Below are positions 1 through 7,491 of a stretch of 23,859 bases of DNA, one piece after another. Numbering within the stretch: position 1 is the stretch's first letter; each line of letters opens with the position of its first letter. Source of the stretch: an uncultured Oscillospiraceae bacterium (GTDB lineage Bacteria; Bacillota; Clostridia; Oscillospirales; Oscillospiraceae); assembly GCA_900752285.1 (NCBI GenBank), contig CAADUW010000220.1, positions 1 through 23,859 of the forward strand, written 5' to 3'. The notes under the pieces are model-generated. The model was not told where the DNA came from. It saw only the letters and a list, made by a program, of their open reading frames with translations, and did not search any database. The position numbers were made by a program, and so were the translations under genes.

Positions 1-50
1 AAAAAGGGCAAAGCCCTTTTTTGACAGTCTCGGGCGGCAGACAGCCGCCC
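1..50 (-). terminator. Terminator of the pilus-like operon
   Basis: Two hairpins follow the stop codon of the last minus-strand gene. The first pairs GGGCGGC with GCCGCCC (32-38 and 44-50). The second pairs AAAAAGGGC with GCCCTTTTT (1-9 and 13-21) around a 3-nt loop, and on the minus strand it ends in a run of T. It is symmetric enough to work in both directions. The window edge cuts off whatever lies beyond it. Confidence 0.8.
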
Positions 51-70
51 CTGTTGTTCCGTTTTGCCTT

Positions 71-655
71 TCATCCGGGAGATCCGCTTATCAGGGCGAA
101 GGCCCGTTGGGCTTTGGACCTTGGTTCCTCCCGGAGGGGAAAGCGGGCGGTCAGGTTTTCCGTGAATGCGGTAAGGACCCGGTCGTCGCCGGATTTCAGC
201 TCGACCTCCACCTCGGAGAAGGGCTGCCGCCGGTCTCCCGCCGTAAAGGCCCCCCTGTCCAGCGCCAGCTCCACCGCGCCGCCGGGAACCGGGACGGTCT
301 TTGCCAGACGGGTAAACGCCGCCCCGCACTGCTCCCGGACGCCCTTTTTCAGAAGCGCCGCCGCTTCCGCCGGGGCGCCCTGCCCCAGAAGCTCCGGCGC
401 TGCCTCCGCCACGGTTTCCGCCCTGGTTTCGAACTCGCCCCGGCTTCCGTCCGGCAGCCGGGTTTTCAGGGTGCACACCGTGACCCCGTTTTCCTCCCGG
501 AGACGCAGCATCCATTTCCGGGCACCAAAATCCCGGGCTTCCGTGTCAAAGTACCGGGTTTTCATCTGAATCTCGGTAAATTCTCCGTAGGTCTGCCGAA
601 TCTGCTCCAGCAGCTCCGGAGACGCCCCGTATTTCCGTTCCAGCTCTCTTCCCAT
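71..655 (-). CDS. CYTH-domain protein (triphosphate tunnel enzyme family)
   Basis: The 194-aa protein opens with ELERK, the ExExK signature of CYTH proteins (residues 4-8), the family of CyaB-type adenylate cyclases, thiamine triphosphatases and inorganic triphosphatases. Further charged strands fit the tunnel fold: the RYFDTE segment (34-39), alternating Arg/Lys/Glu strands such as MLRLREENG and CTLKTRLPDG, and EVEVELKSGD near residue 150. In this family the acidic and basic residues bind metal and the triphosphate of the substrate. The substrate cannot be read from the sequence; a tripolyphosphatase-like activity is the commonest for short bacterial members. It starts 3 bp after the PilT stop with only a weak ribosome site (TAAGG), so translation is probably coupled. 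A link to pilus function is only positional. Confidence 0.85.
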   Translation of the reverse strand: MGRELERKYGASPELLEQIRQTYGEFTEIQMKTRYFDTEARDFGARKWMLRLREENGVTVCTLKTRLPDGSRGEFETRAETVAEAAPELLGQGAPAEAAALLKKGVREQCGAAFTRLAKTVPVPGGAVELALDRGAFTAGDRRQPFSEVEVELKSGDDRVLTAFTENLTARFPLREEPRSKAQRAFALISGSPG

Positions 656-658
656 GCC

Positions 659-1732
659 TTACACCCGCTTGGACACAAGCTCATAATTGGAGCAGTAGGT
701 CAGCACCGTTTCCTTTGTGACGCGCTTTGCGGCGTAGAGCTTCAGCAGGGAGGAATCCATGCTGCACATGCCCTGTGCCGCGCCGGAAGCAATGGCGGCG
801 TCCAGCTGGAAGGTCTTGCTCTCCCGGATCAGGTTCCGGATGGCAAGATTCATGTACATGATCTCAAAAACCGGGATGGGGTTCCCGTCCACATCGGGCA
901 CCAGCTGCTGGCTGATGACCCCCTGCAGCACCATGGACAGCTGGAGCCGCACCTGCCGCTGCTGCTCCGGCGGGAACGCGTCAATGATCCGGTCGATGGT
1001 ATTGGCGGCGCCGGTGGTGTGAAGGCTGGCAAACAGCAGCTGGCCGGTCTCGGCGGCGGACATGGCCACCTCCATGGTCTCCCGGTCCCGCATTTCTCCC
1101 AGCAGGATCACGTCCGGGCTTTCCCGCAGCGCACTGCGCAGCGCCGCCACATAGCTGGGGCAGTCGGTATGGATTTCGCGCTGGCTCACGATGCACCGGT
1201 TGTGCCGGTGGATGTACTCCACCGGGTCCTCCAGCGTAAGAATGTGCCCGCTGCGGGTCTCATTGATCCGGTTCAGAATGCAGGCAAGGGTAGTGGACTT
1301 GCCGGAACCGGCAGGCCCCGTCACCAGCACAATGCCCTTCTTGAAGGCGGCGGTTTTCATCACCTCGTCCGGAATGTGGCTCTCCTTCGCGTCGGGCAGG
1401 CCAAACCGGATGACCCGCACCACGGCGGCAAGGCTGCCCCGCTGGCGGAACAGGTTCACCCGGAATCTGCCGATGCCGCTGAGGGAGAAGGAAAAATCGT
1501 CATCGGTCTGGGTGCCGAGACAATAAGGCTCCCGCTGGGCAATTTCGTAAATCTCCCGGGCAAATTCCCGGGTCCGCTGGGGGGTCAGGATCCCGCACTC
1601 CCCAAGACGCTTCTGTCCGCCCCGGATCTTCAGGGTCAGGGGAAGTCCCGCGACGGCGAAAATATCCGACGCGCCCTCCTCGATTGCCAGACGCAGGGTT
1701 TCCCGGACGTCCGTACCAGGCGTTACTTCCAT
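659..1732 (-). CDS. pilT: PilT-like twitching/secretion ATPase
   Basis: A hexameric secretion ATPase of the PilT/GspE superfamily, acting at the cytoplasmic face of a type IV pilus-like machine. Counting from the chosen start (357 aa), Walker A is GPAGSGKST (139-147), the Asp box is TLEDPVEY (166-173), Walker B is VILLGEMRD (208-216) and the His box is SLHTTGA (236-242). The motif AIRNLIRE (297-304) is the hallmark of PilT retraction ATPases rather than PilB/GspE extension ATPases. The start at 1732 (MEVTPG) is preferred over an in-frame ATG at 1777 because GGAGGAGG lies about 10 nt upstream; it overlaps the end of the previous gene by 10 bp. No second ATPase is present in the operon, so this enzyme may be the only motor of the system, or the extension ATPase lies elsewhere. 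Confidence 0.93.
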   Translation of the reverse strand: MEVTPGTDVRETLRLAIEEGASDIFAVAGLPLTLKIRGGQKRLGECGILTPQRTREFAREIYEIAQREPYCLGTQTDDDFSFSLSGIGRFRVNLFRQRGSLAAVVRVIRFGLPDAKESHIPDEVMKTAAFKKGIVLVTGPAGSGKSTTLACILNRINETRSGHILTLEDPVEYIHRHNRCIVSQREIHTDCPSYVAALRSALRESPDVILLGEMRDRETMEVAMSAAETGQLLFASLHTTGAANTIDRIIDAFPPEQQRQVRLQLSMVLQGVISQQLVPDVDGNPIPVFEIMYMNLAIRNLIRESKTFQLDAAIASGAAQGMCSMDSSLLKLYAAKRVTKETVLTYCSNYELVSKRV

Positions 1733-2109
1733 AGCTCCATGCCCTCCTCCGGCACCCACTGTGCCTGACAGTTCCATTGCAGAATTTCTCTTGTTCCGGC
1801 ATCCAGCCGGATCTGCAGCACCATGGTATCCCCGGTGATCCGCGTTTCCAGCACGCCCTCCGTCAGCCGGATGTTTTCCGGCAGAGGGGCATTCCCGTCC
1901 AGATAGGCGTTTGCCGATGCCAGCCAGTCCTCCCCGGCGTTTTCGCTTTCATACAGCGCCGCCACGTGCTGCCCGTAGCTTTTCGCCGTCCGCAGATCGC
2001 TTCCCGCAGTCAGCAGGGTCAGCAGGGCAAAAATGGCGGCGCAGATCATCACCGCCGTGAACAGCACCGCAATGCTGCCCACCCGGATCCGCTTGTTTTC
2101 CAACGTCAC
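1723..2109 (-). CDS. Small membrane-anchored protein of the pilus-like operon
   Basis: A 128-aa protein that I cannot name. It has a short basic N-terminus (MTLENKRIRVG), one hydrophobic segment at about residues 12-34, then a soluble domain with a region rich in strand-forming residues ending MELWK. This is the topology of a pseudopilin or minor pilus subunit. However, there is no G-x4-E prepilin peptidase site ahead of the hydrophobic segment, so processing by a PilD-type peptidase is doubtful. It overlaps its upstream neighbour by 4 bp (ATGA type) and the PilT gene by 10 bp, so it is firmly part of the operon. Its role as an accessory subunit is inferred from position and topology only. 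Confidence 0.75.
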   Translation of the reverse strand: MTLENKRIRVGSIAVLFTAVMICAAIFALLTLLTAGSDLRTAKSYGQHVAALYESENAGEDWLASANAYLDGNAPLPENIRLTEGVLETRITGDTMVLQIRLDAGTREILQWNCQAQWVPEEGMELWK

Positions 2110-2492
2110 CGCCCCCTCTCGGGCAGGTACACCCGAATTTCCAGCGTATACAGGGCTTCCGCCCCGTCCTTTCCCGCCCGGATCCGGGCCGTGCCCAGTC
2201 CGTTTTCCGCCGTCGTCCGGGTGACCGCCACCCAGTATGCGCCGGTTTCCGACAGGCGCATGGTTCCGTCATACCAGTCGAGGCTCTCGCCGTCCTCCCA
2301 GCCTTCGCCACTGCGGCAGATCTCCGCCGTATTCCGGCACAGCTGCACCGCGGTGTTCAGGCTCTCCGCCTGTGCGGTCTGGGAGGCTGCCCGGGCAAAA
2401 ACGCAGGCGCAGACTCCGCAGCAGGCCATAAAAAACGCCACAAAGCAGATCACCGGCACCAGATAGCCCAACCGGCTTCGCTGTTCATCCAT
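2106..2492 (-). CDS. Small membrane-anchored pseudopilin-like protein
   Basis: With the start at 2492 (MDEQRS) the product is 128 aa. The start is chosen because GGAGGT lies 7 nt upstream and because it overlaps the previous stop in an ATGGATGA junction; an in-frame ATG at 2525 has no such site. A single hydrophobic segment (about residues 10-32, cysteine- and alanine-rich) is followed by a helix with regularly spaced Ala/Gln/Leu (AASQTAQAESLNTAVQ). This resembles the spine helix of Firmicute pilus-associated proteins. The C-terminal half is predicted strand-rich and ends LEIRVYLPERGR. No canonical prepilin cleavage site is visible. Function is inferred from operon context; no family name is claimed. 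Confidence 0.75.
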   Translation of the reverse strand: MDEQRSRLGYLVPVICFVAFFMACCGVCACVFARAASQTAQAESLNTAVQLCRNTAEICRSGEGWEDGESLDWYDGTMRLSETGAYWVAVTRTTAENGLGTARIRAGKDGAEALYTLEIRVYLPERGR

Positions 2493-2922
2493 GGCCGCCA
2501 CCTCCGCACCGGGCGTAGCCCACATTGTCGTCCGCCGTGACCTTCAGCAGTCCCGGCGCTTCCCAGCTCAGCTCCAGCCGGTTCAGGTCACACAACCCGT
2601 CCCCCGCCTCGGGGTAAAAATTCCGGGCGGTCCGCCACAGCTGGGTGGAAAGCTTTCCGTCATACAGATAAATGAGGGTCACAAGATCGTCCCCCTCCGC
2701 AAGGCTCAGCGCCTGCCCGCAGGACAGCTCCCGGATCTCCACACCGGTTTCCCGCCCGGCGGTCTGGCTCTGGATATAGGCAAGGGCAAGCCGCTGGCTG
2801 TCCCGCTGCTCCCGGGCCTGCAAAGCCGCCCCGTACAGCCGGGCCCCAGCCACCACCAGCACCAGCAGCGCGGCAATGAGGATGGCATAGAGCGCCAGCA
2901 GAACTCCGGATGTTTTGCGCAT
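2485..2922 (-). CDS. Small membrane-anchored protein, possibly DUF4860-like
   Basis: The 145-aa protein begins MRKTSG, followed by a long hydrophobic segment at about residues 7-33, then a soluble domain containing LVTLIYLYDGKLSTQLWR and a C-terminal strand region ending in a Gly-rich tail (CGGGGHG). The layout recalls DUF4860-type proteins found in clostridial pilus clusters, but this match is from memory and tentative. It starts 2 bp after the previous gene, with GGGAGGG 6 nt before the ATG, and overlaps the next gene by 8 bp. It lacks a G-x4-E prepilin motif. A minor pilus or assembly subunit is the most economical reading. Confidence 0.72.
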   Translation of the reverse strand: MRKTSGVLLALYAILIAALLVLVVAGARLYGAALQAREQRDSQRLALAYIQSQTAGRETGVEIRELSCGQALSLAEGDDLVTLIYLYDGKLSTQLWRTARNFYPEAGDGLCDLNRLELSWEAPGLLKVTADDNVGYARCGGGGHG

Positions 2923-2924
2923 GC

Positions 2925-3215
2925 TCAGCCCTCCCCCCGCACCAGGACCCGCACCTGAGGAGGCTGGTTGCTGGAAAAAGCCTCATAGGAGACGATGAAG
3001 TCCCGGTGGTTCAAGACAAGATGATAATTTTCCTCCAGATAGGAAAGGCTCGGGGGGTAGACCCCCTCCACCGCGTAGCACTGGGCGGCGGCGCGAAGCA
3101 CCGTCTCCCGGATGGAGGCAAGGCTGCCCTCCTGAATATCCCGGCGGAACCGGGGCGTCAGCAGTGCCAGCACCAGTGCCGCGAGAAGCACCGGCACCCA
3201 AAGAAGCTTTTTCAT
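2925..3215 (-). CDS. Short pilin-like protein
   Basis: A 96-aa protein: MKK, a hydrophobic segment (about 4-20), then an amphipathic helix and the stretch AAAQCYAVEGVYPPSLSYLE (about 46-65). That stretch matches the 'CYAxEGxYP..L.YL' pattern seen after the spine helix of many pseudopilins and small secreted pilin-like proteins. The canonical Gly-Phe...Glu cleavage site is absent and the hydrophobic segment is short, so it may be a membrane-anchored relative rather than a processed pilin. A GAGGGC ribosome site stands 7 nt before the ATG. It lies 10 bp after the GspF-like gene and 2 bp before the next gene. Confidence 0.75.
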   Translation of the reverse strand: MKKLLWVPVLLAALVLALLTPRFRRDIQEGSLASIRETVLRAAAQCYAVEGVYPPSLSYLEENYHLVLNHRDFIVSYEAFSSNQPPQVRVLVRGEG

Positions 3216-3225
3216 GGCACTGCCC

Positions 3226-4278
3226 TCAAACCGCGCCCAGAATGCCCAGAAGCGGCAGCATGACGGAAAGGAGCGTCATGCCCACCGAAAGGGTCAGGAA
3301 GCCCATGAGGGCAGGCTCGGTTTCATCGATCAGCTTTTTGATCTGCCCCTCCGCCTCCGTTCCCATCTGCCGGGAAAGGGACGCCAGCGCGTCGGTCAGG
3401 CTCCCGTCCGTTTCGCCCACCCGCAGCAGCCGGGCATACCGGGCGGGCAGCACCGGGCTCAGGGCCCGGGCAAAGCCCTCGCCCTGAGAAAGGAGGTCTT
3501 TGCTGCCGGTAAGGGACGCCCGCAGAGCTTCATGGGAGCACTGGGACAGGGCAAGCTCCATGGCGCTCACCGGGTCGGTGCCGCTGGCAAGGAGGGTGGA
3601 CAGGGTATCCGTCAGCCGGGACAGAGCAAGCCCCCGGAAGGCGTCCCGGGTCAGGGGCAGCTTTTGCAGTCTGGGGAGCAGGGCTTCCTGCCCCCGGCTG
3701 CTGCCGAGGATCAGGCTCAGGGTCACGAGGGCCGCTGCCAGCACCCCGGACACCACCAGTCCCACCACGCCGATGATCCCGGCGGCGGAAACGTAGGAAT
3801 AGGCGGAGGCCGCAAGGCTCCCCGTCAGGCTGTCATACACGCCCCGGAACATGGGCAGTACCCAGAACACCAGCACCCCCAGTACGGCGCACATCATGCC
3901 GAGGAGGGCCGCCGGATATGTAAGGGCGGAACGCATCCGGGTTTGCAGACTCTCCTGCCGCCGGTAGTAGTCCGCCAGCCGGTCGAGGCTTTCCTCCAGC
4001 CGTCCGGATTGCTCCGCCGTGGTGAACACGCCGAGGGCATAGGCGGGGAACACCCCGGTTTTTTCGGCGCTGTAGGCAAAGGGCCAGCCCTCCTCCAGCA
4101 GTTTTGTCATTTCCCCGGCGGTGACGGCGATCTCATCGGCGCCGTCCTGCGCAAGGGCCCCGCAGCTGTCCCCGGGGGTGCAGCCGCTGTGGAGCATGGC
4201 TGCCATCTGGTCGCAGAAGTCCCCCAGCTGCTCCCCGGTAAGGGGTTTCTTTTTTTCCTGCATCACGGTTGCTGTCAT
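3226..4278 (-). CDS. PilC/GspF-type inner-membrane platform protein
   Basis: A 350-aa polytopic protein of the type II secretion F / PilC / ComGB family, the membrane platform against which the secretion ATPase works. Two F domains are visible, about residues 15-145 and 215-345. Each carries the family's signature: EQSGRLEESL at 89-98 and RVGETDGSLTDAL at 286-298. Three hydrophobic spans fall near 120-142, 165-190 and 322-346. The length is normal for gram-positive members, somewhat shorter than proteobacterial PilC (about 400 aa). AGGAGG lies 7 nt before the start. It is the partner expected for the PilT ATPase further down the same operon. Confidence 0.92.
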   Translation of the reverse strand: MTATVMQEKKKPLTGEQLGDFCDQMAAMLHSGCTPGDSCGALAQDGADEIAVTAGEMTKLLEEGWPFAYSAEKTGVFPAYALGVFTTAEQSGRLEESLDRLADYYRRQESLQTRMRSALTYPAALLGMMCAVLGVLVFWVLPMFRGVYDSLTGSLAASAYSYVSAAGIIGVVGLVVSGVLAAALVTLSLILGSSRGQEALLPRLQKLPLTRDAFRGLALSRLTDTLSTLLASGTDPVSAMELALSQCSHEALRASLTGSKDLLSQGEGFARALSPVLPARYARLLRVGETDGSLTDALASLSRQMGTEAEGQIKKLIDETEPALMGFLTLSVGMTLLSVMLPLLGILGAV

Positions 4279-4289
4279 AGCCGTCCCTC

Positions 4290-5219
4290 CTAATAGATAA
4301 AGCGTGTAGTGTAAAGGGCGTCGTCCATCAGGGACTTTGTGTCCACTCCCGCGGCGGCAAAGGTGATATCCACCCGCTGCCAGTTGTGGGGCTTTGCCTG
4401 AATCTCTACCGTGACCCAGCCCTGATCGTTCAGATAAAAGCTGTTCCAGGCATGGTAAACCTCCTTGCCCCCGTTCTGCACGTAGCCCACAATGAGGCGG
4501 CAGGGAATCCCCACCGACCGCAGCATGGCGGCGGCAAGGCTGGCATAATCAAAGCAGATGCCCTTGCCCGAGGCGAGGGTCTCATCCGGGTCCGGCAGAT
4601 AGCCGGACCGGACGGACTCCGCCTTTTTCGTATCATAGCGGATAGATTCCGTCAGGCAGGCGTAAACCGCCGCCGCGACCTCCGCATCCGAGTCACAGGG
4701 AAAGGCAAGCTCCCTTGCCTTTTCCACGCACCGGGAGTTTTCCGTGTAGCTTGCCATCTGAGAGGGCCGGAGGAAGGGCTGGAATTCATCCGCAAGCTTC
4801 ACTTCCCGGCTTTCCTTCACGGTGCACAGGTATTTGCTGTCGGAGACGTTTTCCATCACCCGGAAGGTGTAGCTTCCGCTGCCGAGGCTCAGGGGAAACA
4901 CGGTAGGCGTCCCGTCTGCGGGCAGATCGTAGTTATAGGTCACGTCCCCCAGAATCACCTGAAACTTCAGGCGCTTGTCCGACCGGGCCCGGATGGCCAC
5001 ATAGCCCTCCTCCAGTCCGGAAAAGTCCGCCTCCACGCCGCCGTCCAGCGTTTCCGCCGCGGTCTCGTCAAAGGCGGCGTCCCGGAACGCCGGGATCTCG
5101 TAGCTTCCGGGGACGGAAGGATCCCGGGTCCCGGCAGTCGGTTCCCCACCGCCGCAGCCGGTAAGCAGGGACAGCGCCAACAGCACGCACACGGCGCCCC
5201 GCCGCCACCGATCCTCCAT
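4290..5219 (-). CDS. Transglutaminase-like lipoprotein
   Basis: A 309-aa exported protein. A basic N-terminus and hydrophobic core lead to the lipobox LLTGC, so Cys22 is the expected lipid anchor on the outer face of the membrane. The C-terminal half is a transglutaminase-like (papain-fold) domain: Cys222 in GKGICFDYAS, His256 in YHAWNS and Asp284 in WQRVDITF form the expected catalytic triad. The N-terminal part (about 60-140) is probably a beta-rich domain. Bacterial members usually act as proteases or amidases on surface proteins or peptidoglycan rather than as cross-linkers. It is the first gene of the pilus-like operon, so it may process or attach the assembled surface structure; that is inference. 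Confidence 0.88.
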   Translation of the reverse strand: MEDRWRRGAVCVLLALSLLTGCGGGEPTAGTRDPSVPGSYEIPAFRDAAFDETAAETLDGGVEADFSGLEEGYVAIRARSDKRLKFQVILGDVTYNYDLPADGTPTVFPLSLGSGSYTFRVMENVSDSKYLCTVKESREVKLADEFQPFLRPSQMASYTENSRCVEKARELAFPCDSDAEVAAAVYACLTESIRYDTKKAESVRSGYLPDPDETLASGKGICFDYASLAAAMLRSVGIPCRLIVGYVQNGGKEVYHAWNSFYLNDQGWVTVEIQAKPHNWQRVDITFAAAGVDTKSLMDDALYTTRFIY

Positions 5220-5254
5220 ACTGCCTGCCCCCTTCCGGTTTCCGTTTACCTTTT

Positions 5255-5283
5255 ATTATACCCGAATTTCTCCCCCCGCGCAA
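5255..5283 (-). promoter_or_regulatory. Promoter of the pilus-like operon
   Basis: On the minus strand TATAAT (5260-5255) is preceded at 17 bp by TTGCGC (5283-5278). This is a perfect -10 and ideal spacing, with a -35 that keeps TTG. The inferred transcript start leaves a leader of about 30 nt before the lipoprotein ATG at 5219, which has AAGGGGG as ribosome site. Confidence 0.7.
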
Positions 5284-5357
5284 CTGTTCTTTTGCGCCGC
5301 ACTGCCTCGGAATGACCGGTAATCGGGGGGGAATCTCCCTCGATCCGTTTTTTATTT

Positions 5358-5428
5358 TTGAAAAGTCAATATTGTGCTATATAAAATCAAGAATCGTTCT
5401 TTCATTCTTAAAAAGTTGCAGATATAAT
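5358..5428 (+). promoter_or_regulatory. Promoter region of the GDP-fucose operon
   Basis: An AT-rich block divergent from the pilus-like operon. Two candidates are seen: TTGAAA (5358-5363) with TATAAA 16 bp later (5380-5385), and a consensus TATAAT at 5423-5428 without a good -35. Either would place the start upstream of the strong AAGGAGA site (5453-5459) before the gmd ATG. Which one is used cannot be told from sequence. Confidence 0.55.
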
Positions 5429-5465
5429 GAAGAAAACCTGAAAACAATCAAAAAGGAGACTGTTT

Positions 5466-6509
5466 ATGAAGAAGGCGCTGATTACCGGAATTACAGGGCA
5501 GGACGGAAGCTACTTGGCGGAATTTCTGCTGGATAAGGGCTATGAGGTTCACGGCATTACCCGGCGGGCTTCCATTTCCAACACGGCCCGCATTGACCAC
5601 CTGCTGGGAAGGATCCGGCTCCACGACGGCGATCTGACCGACAGCAGCTCTCTGATCCGGATCATCGGGCTGGTGCAGCCGGACGAAATTTACAATCTGG
5701 CAGCCCAGAGCCACGTGCAGGTCAGCTTTGACGTACCGGAATACTCCGGAGACGTGGACGCGCTGGGCGTACTGCGGATCCTGGAAGCCTGCCGGATCCT
5801 GGGGCTGGCGAAGAAAACCCGGGTGTATCAGGCGTCCACCTCCGAACTCTTCGGCAAGGTAGAGGAGGTCCCCCAGCGGGAGACTACCCCCTTCCACCCC
5901 TACTCCCCCTACGCCGTCGCCAAGCAGTACGGCTACTGGATCGTAAAGGAATACCGGGAGGCCTACGGCATGTTCGCCGTCAACGGCATTCTCTTCAACC
6001 ACGAGTCCGAGCGCCGGGGTGAGAATTTTGTCACCCGGAAGATCACGCTGGCGGCCGGGCGGATCGCCGAGGGTCTTCAGGATCATCTGGAGCTGGGCAA
6101 CATGGACTCCCTTCGGGACTGGGGCTATGCCAAAGACTATGTGGAGTGCATGTGGCTCATGCTGCAGCACGAGACCCCGGAGGATTTCGTCATTGCCACC
6201 GGTGAGCAGCACACCGTCCGGGACTTTACCGAGCGTGCCTTTGCCGCCAACGGCATGACCGTCCGCTGGGAAGGTACGGGCGTGGACGAGAAGGGCTACG
6301 ACGCGGAGACCGGCAAACTGCTGGTCAGCGTAAATCCCCAGTGGTTCCGTCCCACCGATGTGAATAATCTCTGGGGCGATCCCACCAAGGCAAAAACCGT
6401 ACTGGGCTGGAATCCTCAGAAAACCACCTATGCCCAGCTGGTAGCGCGGATGGCAAACCACGACCGGGCGCTGGCAAAGCGGGAAAAGGCCCGCAGAGAG
6501 GCTGAATAA
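5466..6509 (+). CDS. gmd: GDP-mannose 4,6-dehydratase
   Basis: Converts GDP-D-mannose to GDP-4-keto-6-deoxy-D-mannose, the first committed step toward GDP-L-fucose and related 6-deoxyhexoses. The 347-aa protein is a short-chain dehydrogenase/reductase of the extended type. It has the NADP-binding Rossmann motif [10 protein letters not shown] (8-17), the RRAS segment that contacts the cofactor phosphate, the TSE triplet (125-127) and the catalytic Tyr149-x3-Lys153 in YAVAK, matching the Thr/Glu/Tyr/Lys set of the family. The segment [15 protein letters not shown] is highly typical of Gmd. Length is normal. AAGGAGA stands 6 nt before the ATG. It is the first gene of a tight operon with fcl (1-bp gap) and the guanylyltransferase. 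Confidence 0.97.
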   Translation: MKKALITGITGQDGSYLAEFLLDKGYEVHGITRRASISNTARIDHLLGRIRLHDGDLTDSSSLIRIIGLVQPDEIYNLAAQSHVQVSFDVPEYSGDVDALGVLRILEACRILGLAKKTRVYQASTSELFGKVEEVPQRETTPFHPYSPYAVAKQYGYWIVKEYREAYGMFAVNGILFNHESERRGENFVTRKITLAAGRIAEGLQDHLELGNMDSLRDWGYAKDYVECMWLMLQHETPEDFVIATGEQHTVRDFTERAFAANGMTVRWEGTGVDEKGYDAETGKLLVSVNPQWFRPTDVNNLWGDPTKAKTVLGWNPQKTTYAQLVARMANHDRALAKREKARREAE

Positions 6510-6510
6510 C

Positions 6511-7452
6511 ATGGAAAAGAACGCAAAAATTTATGTGGCCGGACACCGGGGCATGGTTGGCTCCGCCATTGTCCGGGAGCTGAACCGGCAGGGCTACACC
6601 AACCTCGTCACCCGCACCCACAAGGAGTTGGATCTGACCCGTCAGGCGGAGGTAGAGGCCTTCTTTGCCGCCGAAAAGCCGGAATACGTTTTTCTGGCAG
6701 CCGCCAAGGTTGGCGGCATTGTCGCCAACCAGAACGCGCTGGCGGACTTTCTGTATGACAACATGATTCTGGAAATGAACGTGATCCACGCCGCCTGGCA
6801 GAACGGCTGCAGGAAGCTGGAATTTCTCGGCTCCTCCTGCATCTATCCCCGGATGGCACCTCAGCCCATGAAGGAGGATTGCCTGCTGACCTCCGCCCTG
6901 GAAAAAACCAATGAAGCCTATGCGCTGGCGAAGATTTCCGGGCTCAAGTACTGCGAGTTTCTGAACCGGCAATACGGCACGGACTATATTTCCGTCATGC
7001 CCACGAACCTTTACGGCCCCAACGACAACTACCACCCCACCCATTCCCATGTGCTCCCCGCCCTCATCCGCCGGTTCCACGAGGCGAAGGTGCAGAACCT
7101 GCCCTCCGTGACCTGCTGGGGCGACGGCAGCCCCCTGCGGGAATTTCTGTACGTGGACGATCTGGCAAACCTGTGCGTGTTCCTGATGAACAATTATTCC
7201 GGCAACGAAACGGTAAACGCCGGTACCGGCAAGGAACTGACCATCCGGGAGCTGACGGAGCTGGTGGCGAAGGTAGTGGGCTACGAAGGCGAAATTCTCT
7301 GGGATCCCTCCAAGCCCAACGGTACCCCCCGGAAGCTGCTGGATGTATCCAAGGCCGCGTCCCTCGGCTGGACCTATCGCACGGAGCTTCCCGACGGTAT
7401 CCGCCTTGCCTATGAGGATTTCCTGAACAACCCCATCCGGGCGGAACGGTAA
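6511..7452 (+). CDS. fcl: GDP-L-fucose synthase
   Basis: A dual-function epimerase/reductase that turns GDP-4-keto-6-deoxy-mannose into GDP-L-fucose using NADPH. The 313-aa protein carries the Rossmann motif GHRGMVG (11-17), the conserved LGSSCIYP (106-113, Cys110 being in the position of the catalytic Cys), Tyr137-x3-Lys141 in NEAYALAK, and the downstream [11 protein letters not shown] stretch characteristic of Fcl/WcaG. Its ATG follows the gmd stop after a single base, so the two are probably translationally coupled. Together they complete the conversion from GDP-mannose to GDP-fucose. No fucosyltransferase is present in the window. Confidence 0.97.
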   Translation: MEKNAKIYVAGHRGMVGSAIVRELNRQGYTNLVTRTHKELDLTRQAEVEAFFAAEKPEYVFLAAAKVGGIVANQNALADFLYDNMILEMNVIHAAWQNGCRKLEFLGSSCIYPRMAPQPMKEDCLLTSALEKTNEAYALAKISGLKYCEFLNRQYGTDYISVMPTNLYGPNDNYHPTHSHVLPALIRRFHEAKVQNLPSVTCWGDGSPLREFLYVDDLANLCVFLMNNYSGNETVNAGTGKELTIRELTELVAKVVGYEGEILWDPSKPNGTPRKLLDVSKAASLGWTYRTELPDGIRLAYEDFLNNPIRAER

Positions 7453-7491
7453 CCCCGGTCTGCGGTACCAAAAACAGGGAGGAACGATCCC

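Noticed and set aside
107..1768. Long plus-strand open frame opposite the CYTH and PilT genes
   Set aside because: It is antisense to two genes with clear family motifs; its His/Gln/Gly-rich translation is typical of GC-rich antisense frames and has no ribosome site.
5448..6512. Long minus-strand frame opposite gmd
   Set aside because: Gmd on the plus strand has every catalytic motif; the antisense product shows no domain.
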